DNA of 64,000 nucleotides from Acidobacteriota bacterium (GCA_003222395.1 QHWB01000052.1:1-64000); one strand, 5' to 3'. Counted from the first letter of the stretch, positions 15,194-24,456 are shown. The notes: generated by a model from the letters alone, not told the origin. A program made the numbers and translations.

Positions 15194-16393
15194 CTACTCG
15201 ACGATCTCAGTGACCGTTCCGGCGCCGACGGTGCGGCCGCCTTCGCGGATCGCGAAGCGCGCGCCCTTTTCGAGCGCGACCGGCGCCATCAGCTCGGCCG
15301 AGATCGTCGTGTTGTCGCCCGGCATCACCATCTCGACGCCTTCCGGCAGGTTCAGCGTGCCGGTGACGTCGGTGGTGCGGATGTAGAACTGGGGACGATA
15401 GCCGTTGAAGAACGGCGTATGGCGGCCGCCCTCTTCCTTCGAAAGGATGTAGACCTCGCCCTTGAACTTCGTGTGCGGCTTGATGGAGCCCGGTTTGGCG
15501 AGCACCTGTCCGCGCTCGACGTCGTCTTTTTCCACGCCGCGCAGGAGCACGCCGATGTTGTCGCCGGCGACGCCCGCGTCGAGCAGCTTGCGGAACATCT
15601 CGACGCCGGTCACGACCTTCTTTTCCGTCGGCTTGAACCCGACGATCTCGACTTCCTCGCCGACCTTCACCTGTCCGCGCTCGACGCGGCCCGTGACCAC
15701 CGTGCCGCGGCCCGAGATCGAGAACACGTCTTCGATCGGCATCAGGAACGGCTTGTCGACTTCGCGCTGCGGAAGCGGCACGTAGCTGTCGAGCGCTTCC
15801 ATGAGCTTGATCACGCCCGCGACGCCTTCCGGATCGCCCTGCAGCGCCTTGAGCGCCGAGAGACGGATCACCGGGATGTCGTCGCCGGGGAACTTGTAGT
15901 GCTTGAGCAGCTCGCGCACCTCGAGCTCGACGAGGTCGAGCAGCTCCGGATCGTCGATCGCGTCCACCTTGTTCAGCGCGACGACGAGATACCGCACGTT
16001 CACCTGGCTCGCGAGCAGGACGTGCTCGCGCGTCTGCGGCATCGGCCCGTCGACCGCGCTGACGACGAGGATGGCACCGTCCATCTGCGCCGCGCCGGTG
16101 ATCATGTTCTTGATGTAATCGGCGTGGCCCGGGCAGTCGACGTGCGCGTAGTGCCGCTTCGCGCTCGAGTACTCGACGTGGCTCGTCGCGATCGTCAGAA
16201 TCTTCGTCTCATCGCGTCGGCCCTGCGACTCGGACGCCTTGGCGACCTCGTCGTACGACACGAACTTGGCCCAGCCCTTGTCGGCCGCGACCTTGGTGAG
16301 TGCGGCGGTGAGCGTCGTCTTGCCATGATCGATGTGCCCGATGGTGCCGACGTTCACGTGCGGTTTGCTGCGATCGAATTTTTCTTTGGCCAT
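15194..16393 (-). CDS. tuf: Elongation factor Tu with variant switch I
   Basis: The 399-residue GTPase delivers aminoacyl-tRNA to the ribosome. The P-loop GHIDHGKT (19-26), DCPGH and NKVD motifs and the three-domain length are standard. Switch I is not: where E. coli has EEKARGITIN, this protein has [18 protein letters not shown] (about residues 53-70). That keeps the Mg-binding Thr of LTI but loses RGI and adds about five residues. The start [12 protein letters not shown] is canonical. The gene follows tRNA-Thr (GGT), the same order as thrT-tufB in E. coli. Confidence 0.97.
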   Translation of the reverse strand: MAKEKFDRSKPHVNVGTIGHIDHGKTTLTAALTKVAADKGWAKFVSYDEVAKASESQGRRDETKILTIATSHVEYSSAKRHYAHVDCPGHADYIKNMITGAAQMDGAILVVSAVDGPMPQTREHVLLASQVNVRYLVVALNKVDAIDDPELLDLVELEVRELLKHYKFPGDDIPVIRLSALKALQGDPEGVAGVIKLMEALDSYVPLPQREVDKPFLMPIEDVFSISGRGTVVTGRVERGQVKVGEEVEIVGFKPTEKKVVTGVEMFRKLLDAGVAGDNIGVLLRGVEKDDVERGQVLAKPGSIKPHTKFKGEVYILSKEEGGRHTPFFNGYRPQFYIRTTDVTGTLNLPEGVEMVMPGDNTTISAELMAPVALEKGARFAIREGGRTVGAGTVTEIVE

Positions 16394-16442
16394 GTCAACG
16401 ATCCTCGTCGTCTGTAAGAGTCCGCTGTGGTGCTTATGTCCG

Positions 16443-16531
16443 TCGGTCCACCTTCGCGCTTCGGTGGACAACCTTCGTCTACCTGTTGGCTCGCCAACCG
16501 AAGCTCGCTCACGCGTCGGGCGAGCGAAGGT
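16443..16531. repeat. Hairpins downstream of tRNA-Thr (GGT)
   Basis: GTCCACC-TTCGCGCTTC-GGTGGAC is a perfect inverted pair at 16444-16467. CCAACCGAAGCTCGC pairs with GCGAGCGAAGGTTGG at 16497-16534, leaving a GAA/GAA internal loop. The second stem includes the encoded CCA of tRNA-Thr. Confidence 0.8.
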
Positions 16532-16607
<76 letters not shown>

Positions 16608-16695
16608 CTCCGCGCCTGCGGCGCTTCGGCCGACAGGTCGGCGACACCCGACGGATCGACCGCGTGCTGCGGCCTATCGCCATTTACTGTCGTTT

Positions 16696-16731
16696 GGCTT
16701 GCCATCCGAAGCTCGCGACGCGAGCGAAGGA
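16696..16731. repeat. Hairpin downstream of tRNA-Gly
   Basis: GCCATCCGAAGCTCGC and GCGAGCGAAGGATGGAGC form a stem with a GAA/GAA internal loop. It has the same design as the elements after tRNA-Trp, tRNA-Thr and tRNA-Tyr, with the outer arm changed to match CCATCC at the tRNA 3' end. Confidence 0.8.
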
Positions 16732-16806
16732 TGGAGCGGGAGACGGGGATCGAACCCGCGACCAACAGCTTGGAAGGCTGTGACTCTACCACTGAGTTAC
16801 TCCCGC
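16732..16806 (-). tRNA. tRNA-Gly (anticodon TCC)
   Basis: The cloverleaf has acceptor GCGGGAG/CTCCCGC, anticodon loop CTTCCAA, T-arm GGGTTCGATCCCC and an encoded CCA after discriminator T. It is part of the Thr-Tyr-Gly-Thr cluster. Confidence 0.95.
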
Positions 16807-16926
16807 CTACGCGCTCGCTCACTTCGCCTACTCGCGCTGCGGCGGGCAGGCCCGCTGATGCGCCGCCGCGATCTTCTCCGCTCCTCGGCTCGCAGCCGTC
16901 TGCGCCGCCCGCAAATCTCACTTCGT

Positions 16927-16977
16927 CGGCTCGCCATCCGAAGCTCGTTGCGAAACGTTCAGGCAACGAGCGAAAGA
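16927..16977. repeat. Hairpin downstream of tRNA-Tyr
   Basis: GCCATCCGAAGCTCGTTGC pairs with GCAACGAGCGAAAGATGG, with the GAA loop between outer and inner stems and CCA of the tRNA in the outer stem. One outer base differs from perfect pairing. Confidence 0.78.
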
Positions 16978-17064
16978 TGGTGGCGAGGGAAGGACTCGAA
17001 CCTTCGAAGCCGCTAGGGCGACAGATTTACAGTCTGCTGCGTTTGACCGCTTCGCTACCTCGCC
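16978..17064 (-). tRNA. tRNA-Tyr (anticodon GTA)
   Basis: The 87-base tRNA has the long variable arm typical of bacterial tRNA-Tyr, acceptor GGCGAGG, anticodon loop CTGTAAA, T-arm GGTTCGAGTCC and encoded CCA after discriminator A. Confidence 0.95.
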
Positions 17065-17124
17065 AACTATCTGTGTTTGGAATTCGAGTGTTTTACTGGG
17101 CGCTTACCTTACGTATGCCGACGG

Positions 17125-17197
17125 AGCTGGCGAAGGGATTTGAACCCCCGACCTGCTGATTACAAATCAGCTGCTCTACCGACTGAGCTACGCCAGC
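17125..17197 (-). tRNA. tRNA-Thr (anticodon TGT)
   Basis: The cloverleaf has acceptor GCTGGCG/CGCCAGC, anticodon loop TTTGTAA and T-arm GGGGTTCAAATCCC. The 3' end reads CCG, so CCA is not encoded, unlike the other tRNAs here. It has no downstream hairpin of the kind that follows the CCA-encoding members. It is the first gene of the tRNA-tuf operon. Confidence 0.93.
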
Positions 17198-17212
17198 CAG
17201 AACAAAAGGTGC

Positions 17213-17242
17213 ACTTTAGCACGTCCTGTGCCACTCGCGCAA
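17213..17242 (-). promoter_or_regulatory. Putative promoter of the tRNA-tuf operon
   Basis: Read leftward, TTGCGC (17237-17242) and TAAAGT (17213-17218) are 18 bases apart and lie 16 bases upstream of tRNA-Thr (TGT), an expected place for a tRNA promoter. Both hexamers match the sigma-70 consensus at four of six positions. Confidence 0.45.
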
Positions 17243-17307
17243 GGCAGTGAGCCTTTTTGCAACGGCTGAGGCGTTGGAGGCGTCCGCAACCCACTATTGT
17301 ACATGGT

Positions 17308-18030
17308 TTACGGGCGGGGCGAATTTCTTTGACGGATGGCCTCGAAGAGCACGATCCCGGCCGCGACCGACACATTCAGGCTCTCGACGTGTCCTCTCAT
17401 GGGGATACAGGCGAGCCAGTCGCAGCGTTCGCGGACCAGGCGCCGCAGACCGCTGCCTTCGGCGCCGAGCACGACTGCCGTCGGCAGCGTGAAATCGATT
17501 TCATCGTACCGCTTCGGCGCGTCGCCGGCGAGTCCGACCGTCCAGACGCCCGCACCCTTCAACGCGTCGAGCGCCCGCGCGATGTTGACGACGTCGGCGA
17601 CCCGCACGTGCGACACGGCGCCGGCCGACGCCTTCGCGGCCGCGCCGTCGAGCCGCGCCGCGTGGCGCGACTGACGGACGATGCCGTCAGCGCCCGCCGC
17701 ATCGACCGTGCGCAGGATCGCGCCGACATTGTGGGGATCCTCGATCTGATCGAGCACGACGAGGAGCGCCGCGCCGCTCGCTCCGGCGATCAGATCCTCG
17801 ACGCCGAGCGTCGTCTGATCGCGCACGTCGGCGACGACGCCCTGGTGGCTGCCGCGGTGCGAGAATCGATTCAGCTCATCGACATTCGTGCGGCGCACCG
17901 GAATGCCCTGCGCGGTGGCGAGGCCGACGATCTCGGTGAGGCGATCGTCGGCGCGCGTCGAGATACGGATCGCGGTGACGCGACCCGCGCGCAGCGCTTC
18001 GAGAACCGGATTGATGCCGTAGATCCGCAC
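17308..18030 (-). CDS. rlmB: 23S rRNA 2'-O-methyltransferase, RlmB/TrmH family
   Basis: This 240-residue SpoU-class enzyme transfers methyl from SAM to a 23S rRNA ribose (G2251 in E. coli). The N-terminal substrate-binding part (YGINPVLEAL) is followed by the knotted catalytic domain. Motif 1 is LVVLDQIEDPHNVGAILRT with the catalytic Arg and Asn, motif 2 is VVLGAEGSGLRRLV, and motif 3 is CIPMRGHVESLNVSVAAGIVLFE. The start MRIYGINPV is standard. It lies downstream of gltX with only the collagen-like gene between. Confidence 0.9.
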   Translation of the reverse strand: MRIYGINPVLEALRAGRVTAIRISTRADDRLTEIVGLATAQGIPVRRTNVDELNRFSHRGSHQGVVADVRDQTTLGVEDLIAGASGAALLVVLDQIEDPHNVGAILRTVDAAGADGIVRQSRHAARLDGAAAKASAGAVSHVRVADVVNIARALDALKGAGVWTVGLAGDAPKRYDEIDFTLPTAVVLGAEGSGLRRLVRERCDWLACIPMRGHVESLNVSVAAGIVLFEAIRQRNSPRP

Positions 18031-18048
18031 AGCGGATCCAAGTTACAT

Positions 18049-18945
18049 CTACTTGTTGATCTGCAGGGTATTGAGAGCGCCGCGGTTCAATTCAGTCGCC
18101 GCGGCGCCGACGACGGCATTGGCCAGCTGTCCTGCCGATGTCGCGTTCCCCGACAGGAATGCACCAACCGAGATGGTGTGCGCGCCCGCCACGAGCGGCG
18201 GCGCCAGGGAGAACGACCAGTTGGCGTTTTCGACGAACGCGCCATTGGTTGCGATATACCGGTGCTGTCCAAGAATCACTGTACCGGCGCTCGATGCATC
18301 CAGCACGAAGATATCGACGACGACGGCATCGCCTCTTGCCGTACTGACGGGGAAGAACCCTCCGTCGGTCCAGATCATGACTGAACTGTTTGCGCCCACC
18401 GTGATCGGCTGCGACAAGCCAGGTATCAGCGATGTTTGGGCAGTCGGAGTCAACGTGACGCCGCTCGTGCTGAGGGTTGACACGATGTTCTGACCGGTAG
18501 TGCCCGATGCCCCCGTCGCGCCTGTCGCCCCCGTCGCGCCCGTCGCACCCGTCGCACCTGTCGCCCCCGTGGCACCCGTTTCACCCGTCGCCCCCGTCGC
18601 GCCCGTCGCCCCCGTCGGCCCCGTCGCACCTGTCGCACCCGGTGCACCGGCCGCGCCAGTAGCGCCTTGCGGTCCCTGGATTCCCTGCGGTCCGATCGGA
18701 CCGATTGGGCCTACCGCGCCCGTGACACCTTGCGGCCCCTGCGGGCCTGTCATGTTGATCGCGATCTTGTGTTCGTCGTCTTTGCACACGGTCAGCGGAC
18801 CGACCACGCGCAGCTCTGCTTCCCTCGAATCGTTCTCGACACAGAAGTACACGATGTTTGTCGTTGGGACTTGTTGCGCGCGAGCAACAGCAGACACGAG
18901 GAGGCACACGATGACCGCGCCTCCGATTGAAAGTTTTATGTGCAT
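18049..18945 (-). CDS. Exported collagen-like repeat protein
   Basis: The 298-residue protein has a signal peptide ([17 protein letters not shown]), then about 40 residues with two cysteines. About 26 uninterrupted Gly-X-Y triplets follow (roughly 67-146, first GPQGPQG and GPIGPIG, then mostly GATGAT). A 150-residue C-terminal domain rich in beta-type strands ends it. Gly-X-Y tracts form trimeric rods, and the C-domain could trimerise as in other bacterial collagens. It starts 64 bases after the gltX stop. The function, perhaps surface adhesion, is inferred; copy number of the GAT triplets is likely variable. Confidence 0.85.
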   Translation of the reverse strand: MHIKLSIGGAVIVCLLVSAVARAQQVPTTNIVYFCVENDSREAELRVVGPLTVCKDDEHKIAINMTGPQGPQGVTGAVGPIGPIGPQGIQGPQGATGAAGAPGATGATGPTGATGATGATGETGATGATGATGATGATGATGATGASGTTGQNIVSTLSTSGVTLTPTAQTSLIPGLSQPITVGANSSVMIWTDGGFFPVSTARGDAVVVDIFVLDASSAGTVILGQHRYIATNGAFVENANWSFSLAPPLVAGAHTISVGAFLSGNATSAGQLANAVVGAAATELNRGALNTLQINK

Positions 18946-19009
18946 ACGGTCGCTGCGATCTTAGGAACTGGCACGAAAACGTGCAACTAGTTTCGTGCAT
19001 CGATCGGAA

Positions 19010-20548
19010 TTACATTTTGGGCTGGCTCGCGAGAATTTGCTCGGAAAATGCCGATGCGCGCTCCCGGCAGCCCGCGATTGGCGGAATTCCGGCAGAAATT
19101 GGCAGATCGGCGCCCCGATCGATAGCAGGAACCGCCAGGTCCAGCTCCGGTCCCTCAGCTCGTCCAGTCAACGCGATTCGGATGGGATGGAAGAGTGCTT
19201 TCCCCTTCTGGCCGGTCCTTGCTTTGATTTGATTCGCGGCGGCACGGAAGCGGTCGCGATCGAGACGCGCCGCCGACGCGAGCTCCTCGGCGAGCGCGGC
19301 GATGACGGCGCGCGCACTATCGCTCTTCAATTCTTCGCGCATGTGCGCGTCGGACAGCGTCCGCGCCAGATCGTACTCGAACAGGAACGCAAGCCGTGCC
19401 GGCACCTGATTCAAGCGATCGACCGATCCGCTCGCAATCGGCATCGCCGCCGCGAGGAACTCGAGGCCGCGCGCGTCGGGCTTCATTGGCACACCGGCGT
19501 CGATAAAATGCGGCACCGAGAGCTCGGCGAGCCGCAGCGGATCCGCGACCTTCAGGTAGTGGCGGTTCACCCAGGCGAGCTTCTCCTCGTCGAACACGCC
19601 GGCGCTCAGGCCGACGCGGTCGAGCGAGAATCGCCGGGCAAGCTCGTCGATCGGCAGCAGTTCGGTTTCGTCTCCGCCGCTCCGGCCGGCCGCCGATCCA
19701 CGCGGCGACCATCCGATGAGCGCGAGGTAGTTCACGAGCGCCTCGGGCAGATAGCCTTTCGCGCGGAACTCGGCGACCGATGTCGCGCCGTGACGTTTCG
19801 ACAGAGGGCTGTGGTCGGGTCCGAGCACGAGCGCGAGATGCGCGAAGATCGGCGGCGTGAACCCGAGCGCCTCGTAGAGCAGAATCTGCCGGGGCGTATT
19901 CGAAATGTGATCCTCTCCCCGAACCACGTGCGTCACTTCCATCAACGCATCGTCGACGACGACGGCGAAGTTGTACGCGGGATGGCCATCGGCGCGGACG
20001 ATGACGGGATCGCCAATCACGTCGGTCTCGAACCGGACGTCGCCGCGCACCGCGTCGGTGAACATGACGTCGCGCTCTTCCGGCACGCGAAAGCGGATGG
20101 CCGGACGCTCGCCGGCCGCGATGCGCGCCTCGGCCTGCTCGCGCGTGATGCGACGGCACGTGCCGGCGTAGCGCGCCGGGCGCCCGGCGGCCAGCGCGTC
20201 CTGCCGCTCCGCCTCGAGCTGCGCGACGGTGCAGAAGCAGTGATAGGCGGCGCCGGCGTTCAAGAGCTCGGTGGCGTACGACTGATAGAGATGAAGCCGC
20301 TCGGACTGCCGGTACGGACCCCTCGGTCCGCCGACATCGGGCCCCTCGTCCCAGTCGAGGCCGAGCCAGCGCAGGTCGGTGACGATGCTCGCCTCCGACT
20401 CGCGGGTCGATCGATCGGCGTCGGTGTCCTCGATGCGGACGATATAGGTGCCGCCCTGACCGCGCGCGAGCAGCCAGTTGAACAACGCGGTGCGCGCGTT
20501 GCCGACGTGAAGGTGGCCGGTCGGACTCGGAGCAAATCTAACGCGCAC
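19010..20548 (-). CDS. gltX: Glutamyl-tRNA synthetase
   Basis: This 512-residue class I synthetase charges tRNA-Glu and possibly tRNA-Gln. The HIGH motif is in RFAPSPTGHLHVGNARTALFN and the KMSKS equivalent is LSKRHG. The anticodon-binding helical domain follows. Whether the enzyme is discriminating cannot be told from the sequence alone. The start overlaps the ispDF stop by 11 bases, so the two are cotranscribed. Confidence 0.97.
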   Translation of the reverse strand: MRVRFAPSPTGHLHVGNARTALFNWLLARGQGGTYIVRIEDTDADRSTRESEASIVTDLRWLGLDWDEGPDVGGPRGPYRQSERLHLYQSYATELLNAGAAYHCFCTVAQLEAERQDALAAGRPARYAGTCRRITREQAEARIAAGERPAIRFRVPEERDVMFTDAVRGDVRFETDVIGDPVIVRADGHPAYNFAVVVDDALMEVTHVVRGEDHISNTPRQILLYEALGFTPPIFAHLALVLGPDHSPLSKRHGATSVAEFRAKGYLPEALVNYLALIGWSPRGSAAGRSGGDETELLPIDELARRFSLDRVGLSAGVFDEEKLAWVNRHYLKVADPLRLAELSVPHFIDAGVPMKPDARGLEFLAAAMPIASGSVDRLNQVPARLAFLFEYDLARTLSDAHMREELKSDSARAVIAALAEELASAARLDRDRFRAAANQIKARTGQKGKALFHPIRIALTGRAEGPELDLAVPAIDRGADLPISAGIPPIAGCRERASAFSEQILASQPKM

Positions 20549-21806
20549 GGATCAGCGCAATCGCGTGGGCGGCGATAGCCTCGCCGCGGCCGATCGCGTC
20601 CACGCCCTCGTTGGTTTTGGCCTTGATGCTGACGCGTGCGGCGTCGATGCCGATGGCGCGGCCGACCGACTGCCGCATCGCGTCGATGTGATCGCGAAGC
20701 TTCGGCGTCTCGAGAATCACCGTGATGTCGACGTTGCCGACCTCGTAGCCGCGCTCGGCCACGAGCGCCGCCGCTCGCGCGAGCAGGTCGACGCTCGACG
20801 CATCCTTCCACCGCGGATCGGTGTCCGGGAAATGACCGCCGATGTCGCCGAGCGACAGGGCGCCAAGGAGCGCATCGGTGATCGCGTGGCACACGACGTC
20901 GCCGTCCGAGTGTGCAAGCGGTCCTCGATCGGACGCAATCGTCACGCCGCCCAAGACGAGCGGACGCCCCTCGATGAGCCGATGCAGGTCGTACCCCGTC
21001 CCCGCGCGGCCGGTCCTGGGCATTGCGGATTTCGAATTGCGTCCTTCGACAAGCTCAGGACGCTCCGAGCCTGTCGAGGAGCGGATAAATACCGCAATCC
21101 GCAATGATTCAGCGATCGCCTCTGCGATCGGAAGGTCCTCGGCCGTCGTGATCTTGATGTTCGTCGCCTCGCCCTCCACGATGCGGACCTGGTGTCCGGC
21201 GCGCTCCGCCAGAGCGGCCTCGTCGGTCGCGTCTATCGCGTCACGCTCGCCGATGGCGAGCGCGTCATGAAGCACGTGACGCCGGAACGCCTGCGGCGTC
21301 TGGGCGAGATAAATCGTCTCGCGCCGCAGCGTCTCGGCCACGAGCAATCCGGCTGAAGCCGGCTTTGGGTCAAGGGCTCTCTGATCCGCGCGTTTCACGG
21401 TGTCGCGCGCCGCAAGCGCCGCCAGCGCCGCGCCCGATTCAGCGGCCGCCTCGAGAGTCCGCGTAATCAGGTCCGCGCTGACGAACGGACGCGCGGCGTC
21501 ATGGATGACGAAGACCTCGCTGTCCGGCGATGCGGCGCGGAACGCGTTCCCGACCGAATCCTGACGCCGCTCTCCTCCGCCAACAACGCGGATGGCTCTC
21601 GCCCGATCGCGCAGGTACTCCGGCGGATTCGAGACGAGCTGGTCCGGCAGCGCGACGACGATTTCATCGATCGCCGGGTGCGCGAGGAACGCGTCGGCGC
21701 TGCGCTCGAGCATCGGCCGGCCGCCGATCTCCACGAGTTGTTTCAGTCGCGCGCCGCCGAAGCGCCGGCCGCGCCCGCCGGCTGCAAGGATTGCGGTGAC
21801 GAACAT
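20538..21806 (-). CDS. ispDF: Bifunctional IspD-IspF (MEP pathway)
   Basis: This 422-residue fusion covers two steps of non-mevalonate isoprenoid synthesis. The IspD part (about 1-230) makes CDP-methylerythritol, with LAAGGRGRRFGG and KQLVEIGGRPML binding CTP. The IspF part (about 260-422) cyclises the later intermediate, with GYDLHRL and HSDGDVVCHAITDALLGAL holding the zinc ligands and DIGGHFPDTDP. The linker (about 234-258, TGSERPELVEGRN) is encoded by a palindromic dispersed element (21021-21106). The 5' end overlaps plsC by 64 bases. ispE lies 13 kb away on the same strand. Confidence 0.95.
   Translation of the reverse strand: MFVTAILAAGGRGRRFGGARLKQLVEIGGRPMLERSADAFLAHPAIDEIVVALPDQLVSNPPEYLRDRARAIRVVGGGERRQDSVGNAFRAASPDSEVFVIHDAARPFVSADLITRTLEAAAESGAALAALAARDTVKRADQRALDPKPASAGLLVAETLRRETIYLAQTPQAFRRHVLHDALAIGERDAIDATDEAALAERAGHQVRIVEGEATNIKITTAEDLPIAEAIAESLRIAVFIRSSTGSERPELVEGRNSKSAMPRTGRAGTGYDLHRLIEGRPLVLGGVTIASDRGPLAHSDGDVVCHAITDALLGALSLGDIGGHFPDTDPRWKDASSVDLLARAAALVAERGYEVGNVDITVILETPKLRDHIDAMRQSVGRAIGIDAARVSIKAKTNEGVDAIGRGEAIAAHAIALIRAR
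21021..21106. repeat. Palindromic element forming the ispD-ispF linker
   Basis: Terminal inverted repeats CATTGCGGAT (21021-21030) and ATCCGCAATG (21097-21106) enclose a second palindrome with CCTTCGACAAGCTCAGGACG and CGAGCCTGTCGAGGAG. The inner core is a repeat I recognise from many bacterial genomes, translating as TGSERPELVEG. The element is entirely coding here. Confidence 0.85.
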
Positions 21807-22570
21807 CGTGCAATCCTGCCATTCTGCAATGTCTCGACGGTGTTCGCAACGACGGCGTGGATGCGATCGGCGAGCGCCTTCGCGTCCTGCGCCGTCGGCG
21901 CGTCGAGCGGCGGCGGCTGAATGGGATCGTGCACGATCAGCATGACGCTCGCCGGCTCGGTGCGCAAACGTCCTTTCGGCATCACGCCGCGCGTGCCGAC
22001 GACGGCGAGCGGCACGATGGGCAGTCCTGCCTGGATCGCGAGCATGAAGCTGCCGCCCTTGAACCTGGCCACGTGCCCGTCCCAGCTGCGCGTTCCTTCG
22101 GCGAAGATGATGAGCGACAGTCCTTCGGAGACGAGCGCGCGCCAGCGTTTGAGAATGCCCGCGCGATCGGGATTCCGGCGATCGACGAACAGGTGGCCGC
22201 CGCGTTTGAGGTGCCAGCCGAGCACCGGAAACCTCGCGAGCGATTCCTTCGCGATGATCCGCAGCTGGTACGGCAGCGACGCGAAGATGACGGGGATGTC
22301 GTAGATGCTCTGGTGGTTCGAGACGAAGATGTAGGTTCTGCCCGGCTCGACGCGATCGAGTCCCTCGATCGTGACGCGGACGCCGGTCGTCTTCAGGATC
22401 AGCCGCGACCACGCGCGCGCGCACCGGTGAGCGAAGTAGCCGCGCCGATCGAAGAGGCTCGACACGATCGACGCGGCGCCGAGGACGATGGTGTACGCGC
22501 TGATGGCGGGAATCAGGAAGAACACCGTCCGCCACCAGTGATACGGAGGAATACGCAATCTGAGCGTCAA
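21743..22570 (-). CDS. plsC: 1-acyl-sn-glycerol-3-phosphate acyltransferase
   Basis: The 275-residue membrane enzyme adds the second acyl chain to lysophosphatidic acid. Two N-terminal hydrophobic segments are followed by the HX4D box in SNHQSIYD, the GGHLFVDR block, FAEGTRSWDG and a VPLAVVGTRGVMPKG strand, in the standard order. Its last 64 bases overlap the start of ispDF. It starts four bases after the amidase stop, so it is probably cotranscribed. Confidence 0.92.
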   Translation of the reverse strand: MTLRLRIPPYHWWRTVFFLIPAISAYTIVLGAASIVSSLFDRRGYFAHRCARAWSRLILKTTGVRVTIEGLDRVEPGRTYIFVSNHQSIYDIPVIFASLPYQLRIIAKESLARFPVLGWHLKRGGHLFVDRRNPDRAGILKRWRALVSEGLSLIIFAEGTRSWDGHVARFKGGSFMLAIQAGLPIVPLAVVGTRGVMPKGRLRTEPASVMLIVHDPIQPPPLDAPTAQDAKALADRIHAVVANTVETLQNGRIARCSSPQSLQPAGAAGASAARD

Positions 22571-22574
22571 TCTA

Positions 22575-24344
22575 TCACGGCCGGATCACCACGTCGGTCG
22601 GCAGCGGCGGCACGCTCGCGGGCGGAGTGCGTGCGTGCGTCGCCTGCTCGAACGCGTACGCGAGACCAATCAGCCGCGGCTCGCTGAACGCGCGGCCGGA
22701 GAAGGTCACGCCGGCCGGACCCTGATTGGCGACGAACCCTGCCGGAAACGGCGGCGTGACGACGTTGTCGAAGAATCCAGCGGGCACGACGATGCTCGGA
22801 TAGCCGGCCTTTGCCGGCGTACCGGCGCCGCTGTTGCCCGAGAAGAGGAGCGCGTCGAAATCGTCCGCGGTTCCGGCGATGCCGTCCGGACCGTTCAGCA
22901 CGTCCCCAATCGCGCCGCGCGATCGCACGATGTCCTCGGCGCGATCCATGGTGTAGCGCGCGGTATCGCTGCTGTTCGGGGACACGTCGAACAGGTCGGA
23001 GAAAATCGCGAGATCCTGATCGTACTTCGTCGCCGCCGGTCCGAACGCGATGTTGAACTCGACGACGTCGTGCAAGGATCGAATCGGGAAACGGTTTCTG
23101 ACGTGATCGGCGATGTACTTGTTCAGATCGCGCTTGAACCCGTAGTTCAGCACGGTCGAGCAGCGAAGCGTTGCGCCGGGAGGAGGGCTGGCGCGCGGTG
23201 GATAATTCGCCGCCGGCGGTCTGGAGGGACACCCACCGAGCTGCGGCGCGAGCGCCGTCACCGTGACGACCGTGGCGCCCTGGGCCGACAGGACACCGAT
23301 CGCGTCGTTCATGACCGTGGCGCGGTTCGCGGGAAAGGGCGGCACGGCAATGCGTGCGTGCACCAATGCATGCGCGTCCAGGAACTGCGTGTAATCGTTG
23401 AAGCAGTTGCCGGGCGTCAGGCACGCGGCGGTCGCTGGATCATTTCGATCGATGCCCGCCATCACGCCGAGGAGGATCGCCGCGTCACGGACGGTCCGCG
23501 CGAGCGGTCCCGCCGTGTCCTGGTCGGCAGTGATCGGGACGATCCCGTCGCGGCTGATCAGGCCGACGGTGGGCTTGATGCCCACGAGCATGTTTGCGGT
23601 GCCGGGACTCAGAATCGATCCCGAAGTTTCGGTGCCGACGCCGATGGCCGCCAGATTCGCCGCAACAGCGATGCCCGGGCCCGAGCTCGATCCGCCGGGC
23701 GTGAGCACGGGACGTCCGTCGTTGAACGGACGGCCGAGCGCGTCCGGCGCGTTCCGCGGATCGGGTCGCGGATCGTACGGGTTGTAGCCGTAGCCGCCGA
23801 GCGAGCTGTAGCCGGCCGGCATCCCGTTGGTCAGGAAGTTCGCGAACTCCGTCATCGTCGCCTTGCCGAGGATGACCGCGCCGGCGCGGAGCAGCTTCCG
23901 CGTGACGAACGCATCGGACCGCGGAATGGATCCGGCAAAGGCGACCGAACCGGCCGTCGTCGGCATCTTCTTCGTATTGATGTTGTCCTTGAGGATGATC
24001 GGAATGCCGAACAAGGGACGCTCGTTGTCCTCGCCGTCGTCGTCCTCTCCCGCTTCTCGCGCGTCGCGAACCGCGTCTTGGTTGACGTGGATGTACGAGT
24101 TGAGATGCGCGGCGGTCGTCTTTGCGTCGTAGGCCGCGATCCGGTTCAGGTACATCCGCACGAGCTGCTCCGGCGTGATGATGCGATCGTGAATCGCCTG
24201 CTGAATCGAAGGGATCGTCGCTTCGATCAGATCGAATCGCCCGGAACGGTGCCTGTGGTCGGCGCGGACGCCGCTGCCGATCGCCACGAGCGCGATCGCC
24301 GCGACGACGCCGCTGCCGCGAAGGAGAATGCGAAGTCGTTTCAT
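22575..24344 (-). CDS. Exported amidase-signature family enzyme
   Basis: The 589-residue protein has a signal peptide (RGSGVVAAIALVAIGSGVRA). The amidase-signature hydrolase domain follows, with Lys119 in ILKDNI, the Gly-Ser-Ser stretch GGSSSGPG (217-224) and nucleophile Ser243 in ETSGSIL as the Ser-cisSer-Lys triad. An insert with four cysteines and prolines (CLTPGNCFNDY, GGCPSRPPAANYPP) separates the halves. AAGGAGG precedes the ATG at ideal spacing, and TTGACA at 24391-24396 may be a promoter -35 box. The natural amide substrate cannot be inferred. Confidence 0.88.
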   Translation of the reverse strand: MKRLRILLRGSGVVAAIALVAIGSGVRADHRHRSGRFDLIEATIPSIQQAIHDRIITPEQLVRMYLNRIAAYDAKTTAAHLNSYIHVNQDAVRDAREAGEDDDGEDNERPLFGIPIILKDNINTKKMPTTAGSVAFAGSIPRSDAFVTRKLLRAGAVILGKATMTEFANFLTNGMPAGYSSLGGYGYNPYDPRPDPRNAPDALGRPFNDGRPVLTPGGSSSGPGIAVAANLAAIGVGTETSGSILSPGTANMLVGIKPTVGLISRDGIVPITADQDTAGPLARTVRDAAILLGVMAGIDRNDPATAACLTPGNCFNDYTQFLDAHALVHARIAVPPFPANRATVMNDAIGVLSAQGATVVTVTALAPQLGGCPSRPPAANYPPRASPPPGATLRCSTVLNYGFKRDLNKYIADHVRNRFPIRSLHDVVEFNIAFGPAATKYDQDLAIFSDLFDVSPNSSDTARYTMDRAEDIVRSRGAIGDVLNGPDGIAGTADDFDALLFSGNSGAGTPAKAGYPSIVVPAGFFDNVVTPPFPAGFVANQGPAGVTFSGRAFSEPRLIGLAYAFEQATHARTPPASVPPLPTDVVIRP

Positions 24345-24432
24345 GCGGAGCCTCCTTGTGGCGGAGGATCACGCCGCACGGCGCGCGCGTTGTCAACGCG
24401 CGTTTCACGGTTTTTTCGTAACGATGCGCCGA

Positions 24433-24456
24433 CTCGCAGAACGGCGTTCTCTGCGA
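24433..24456. terminator. Hairpin between PIN-TRAM gene and amidase
   Basis: CTCGCAGA and TCTGCGAG form an 8-bp stem around ACGGCGTT. There is no adjacent T-run, so termination is uncertain; it could also stabilise the mRNA end of the PIN-TRAM gene. Confidence 0.4.

Noticed and set aside
18480-18720. GC-rich periodic repeat as CRISPR or minisatellite outside genes
   Set aside because: The 9-base periodicity is explained by codons of Gly-X-Y triplets in the collagen-like protein.
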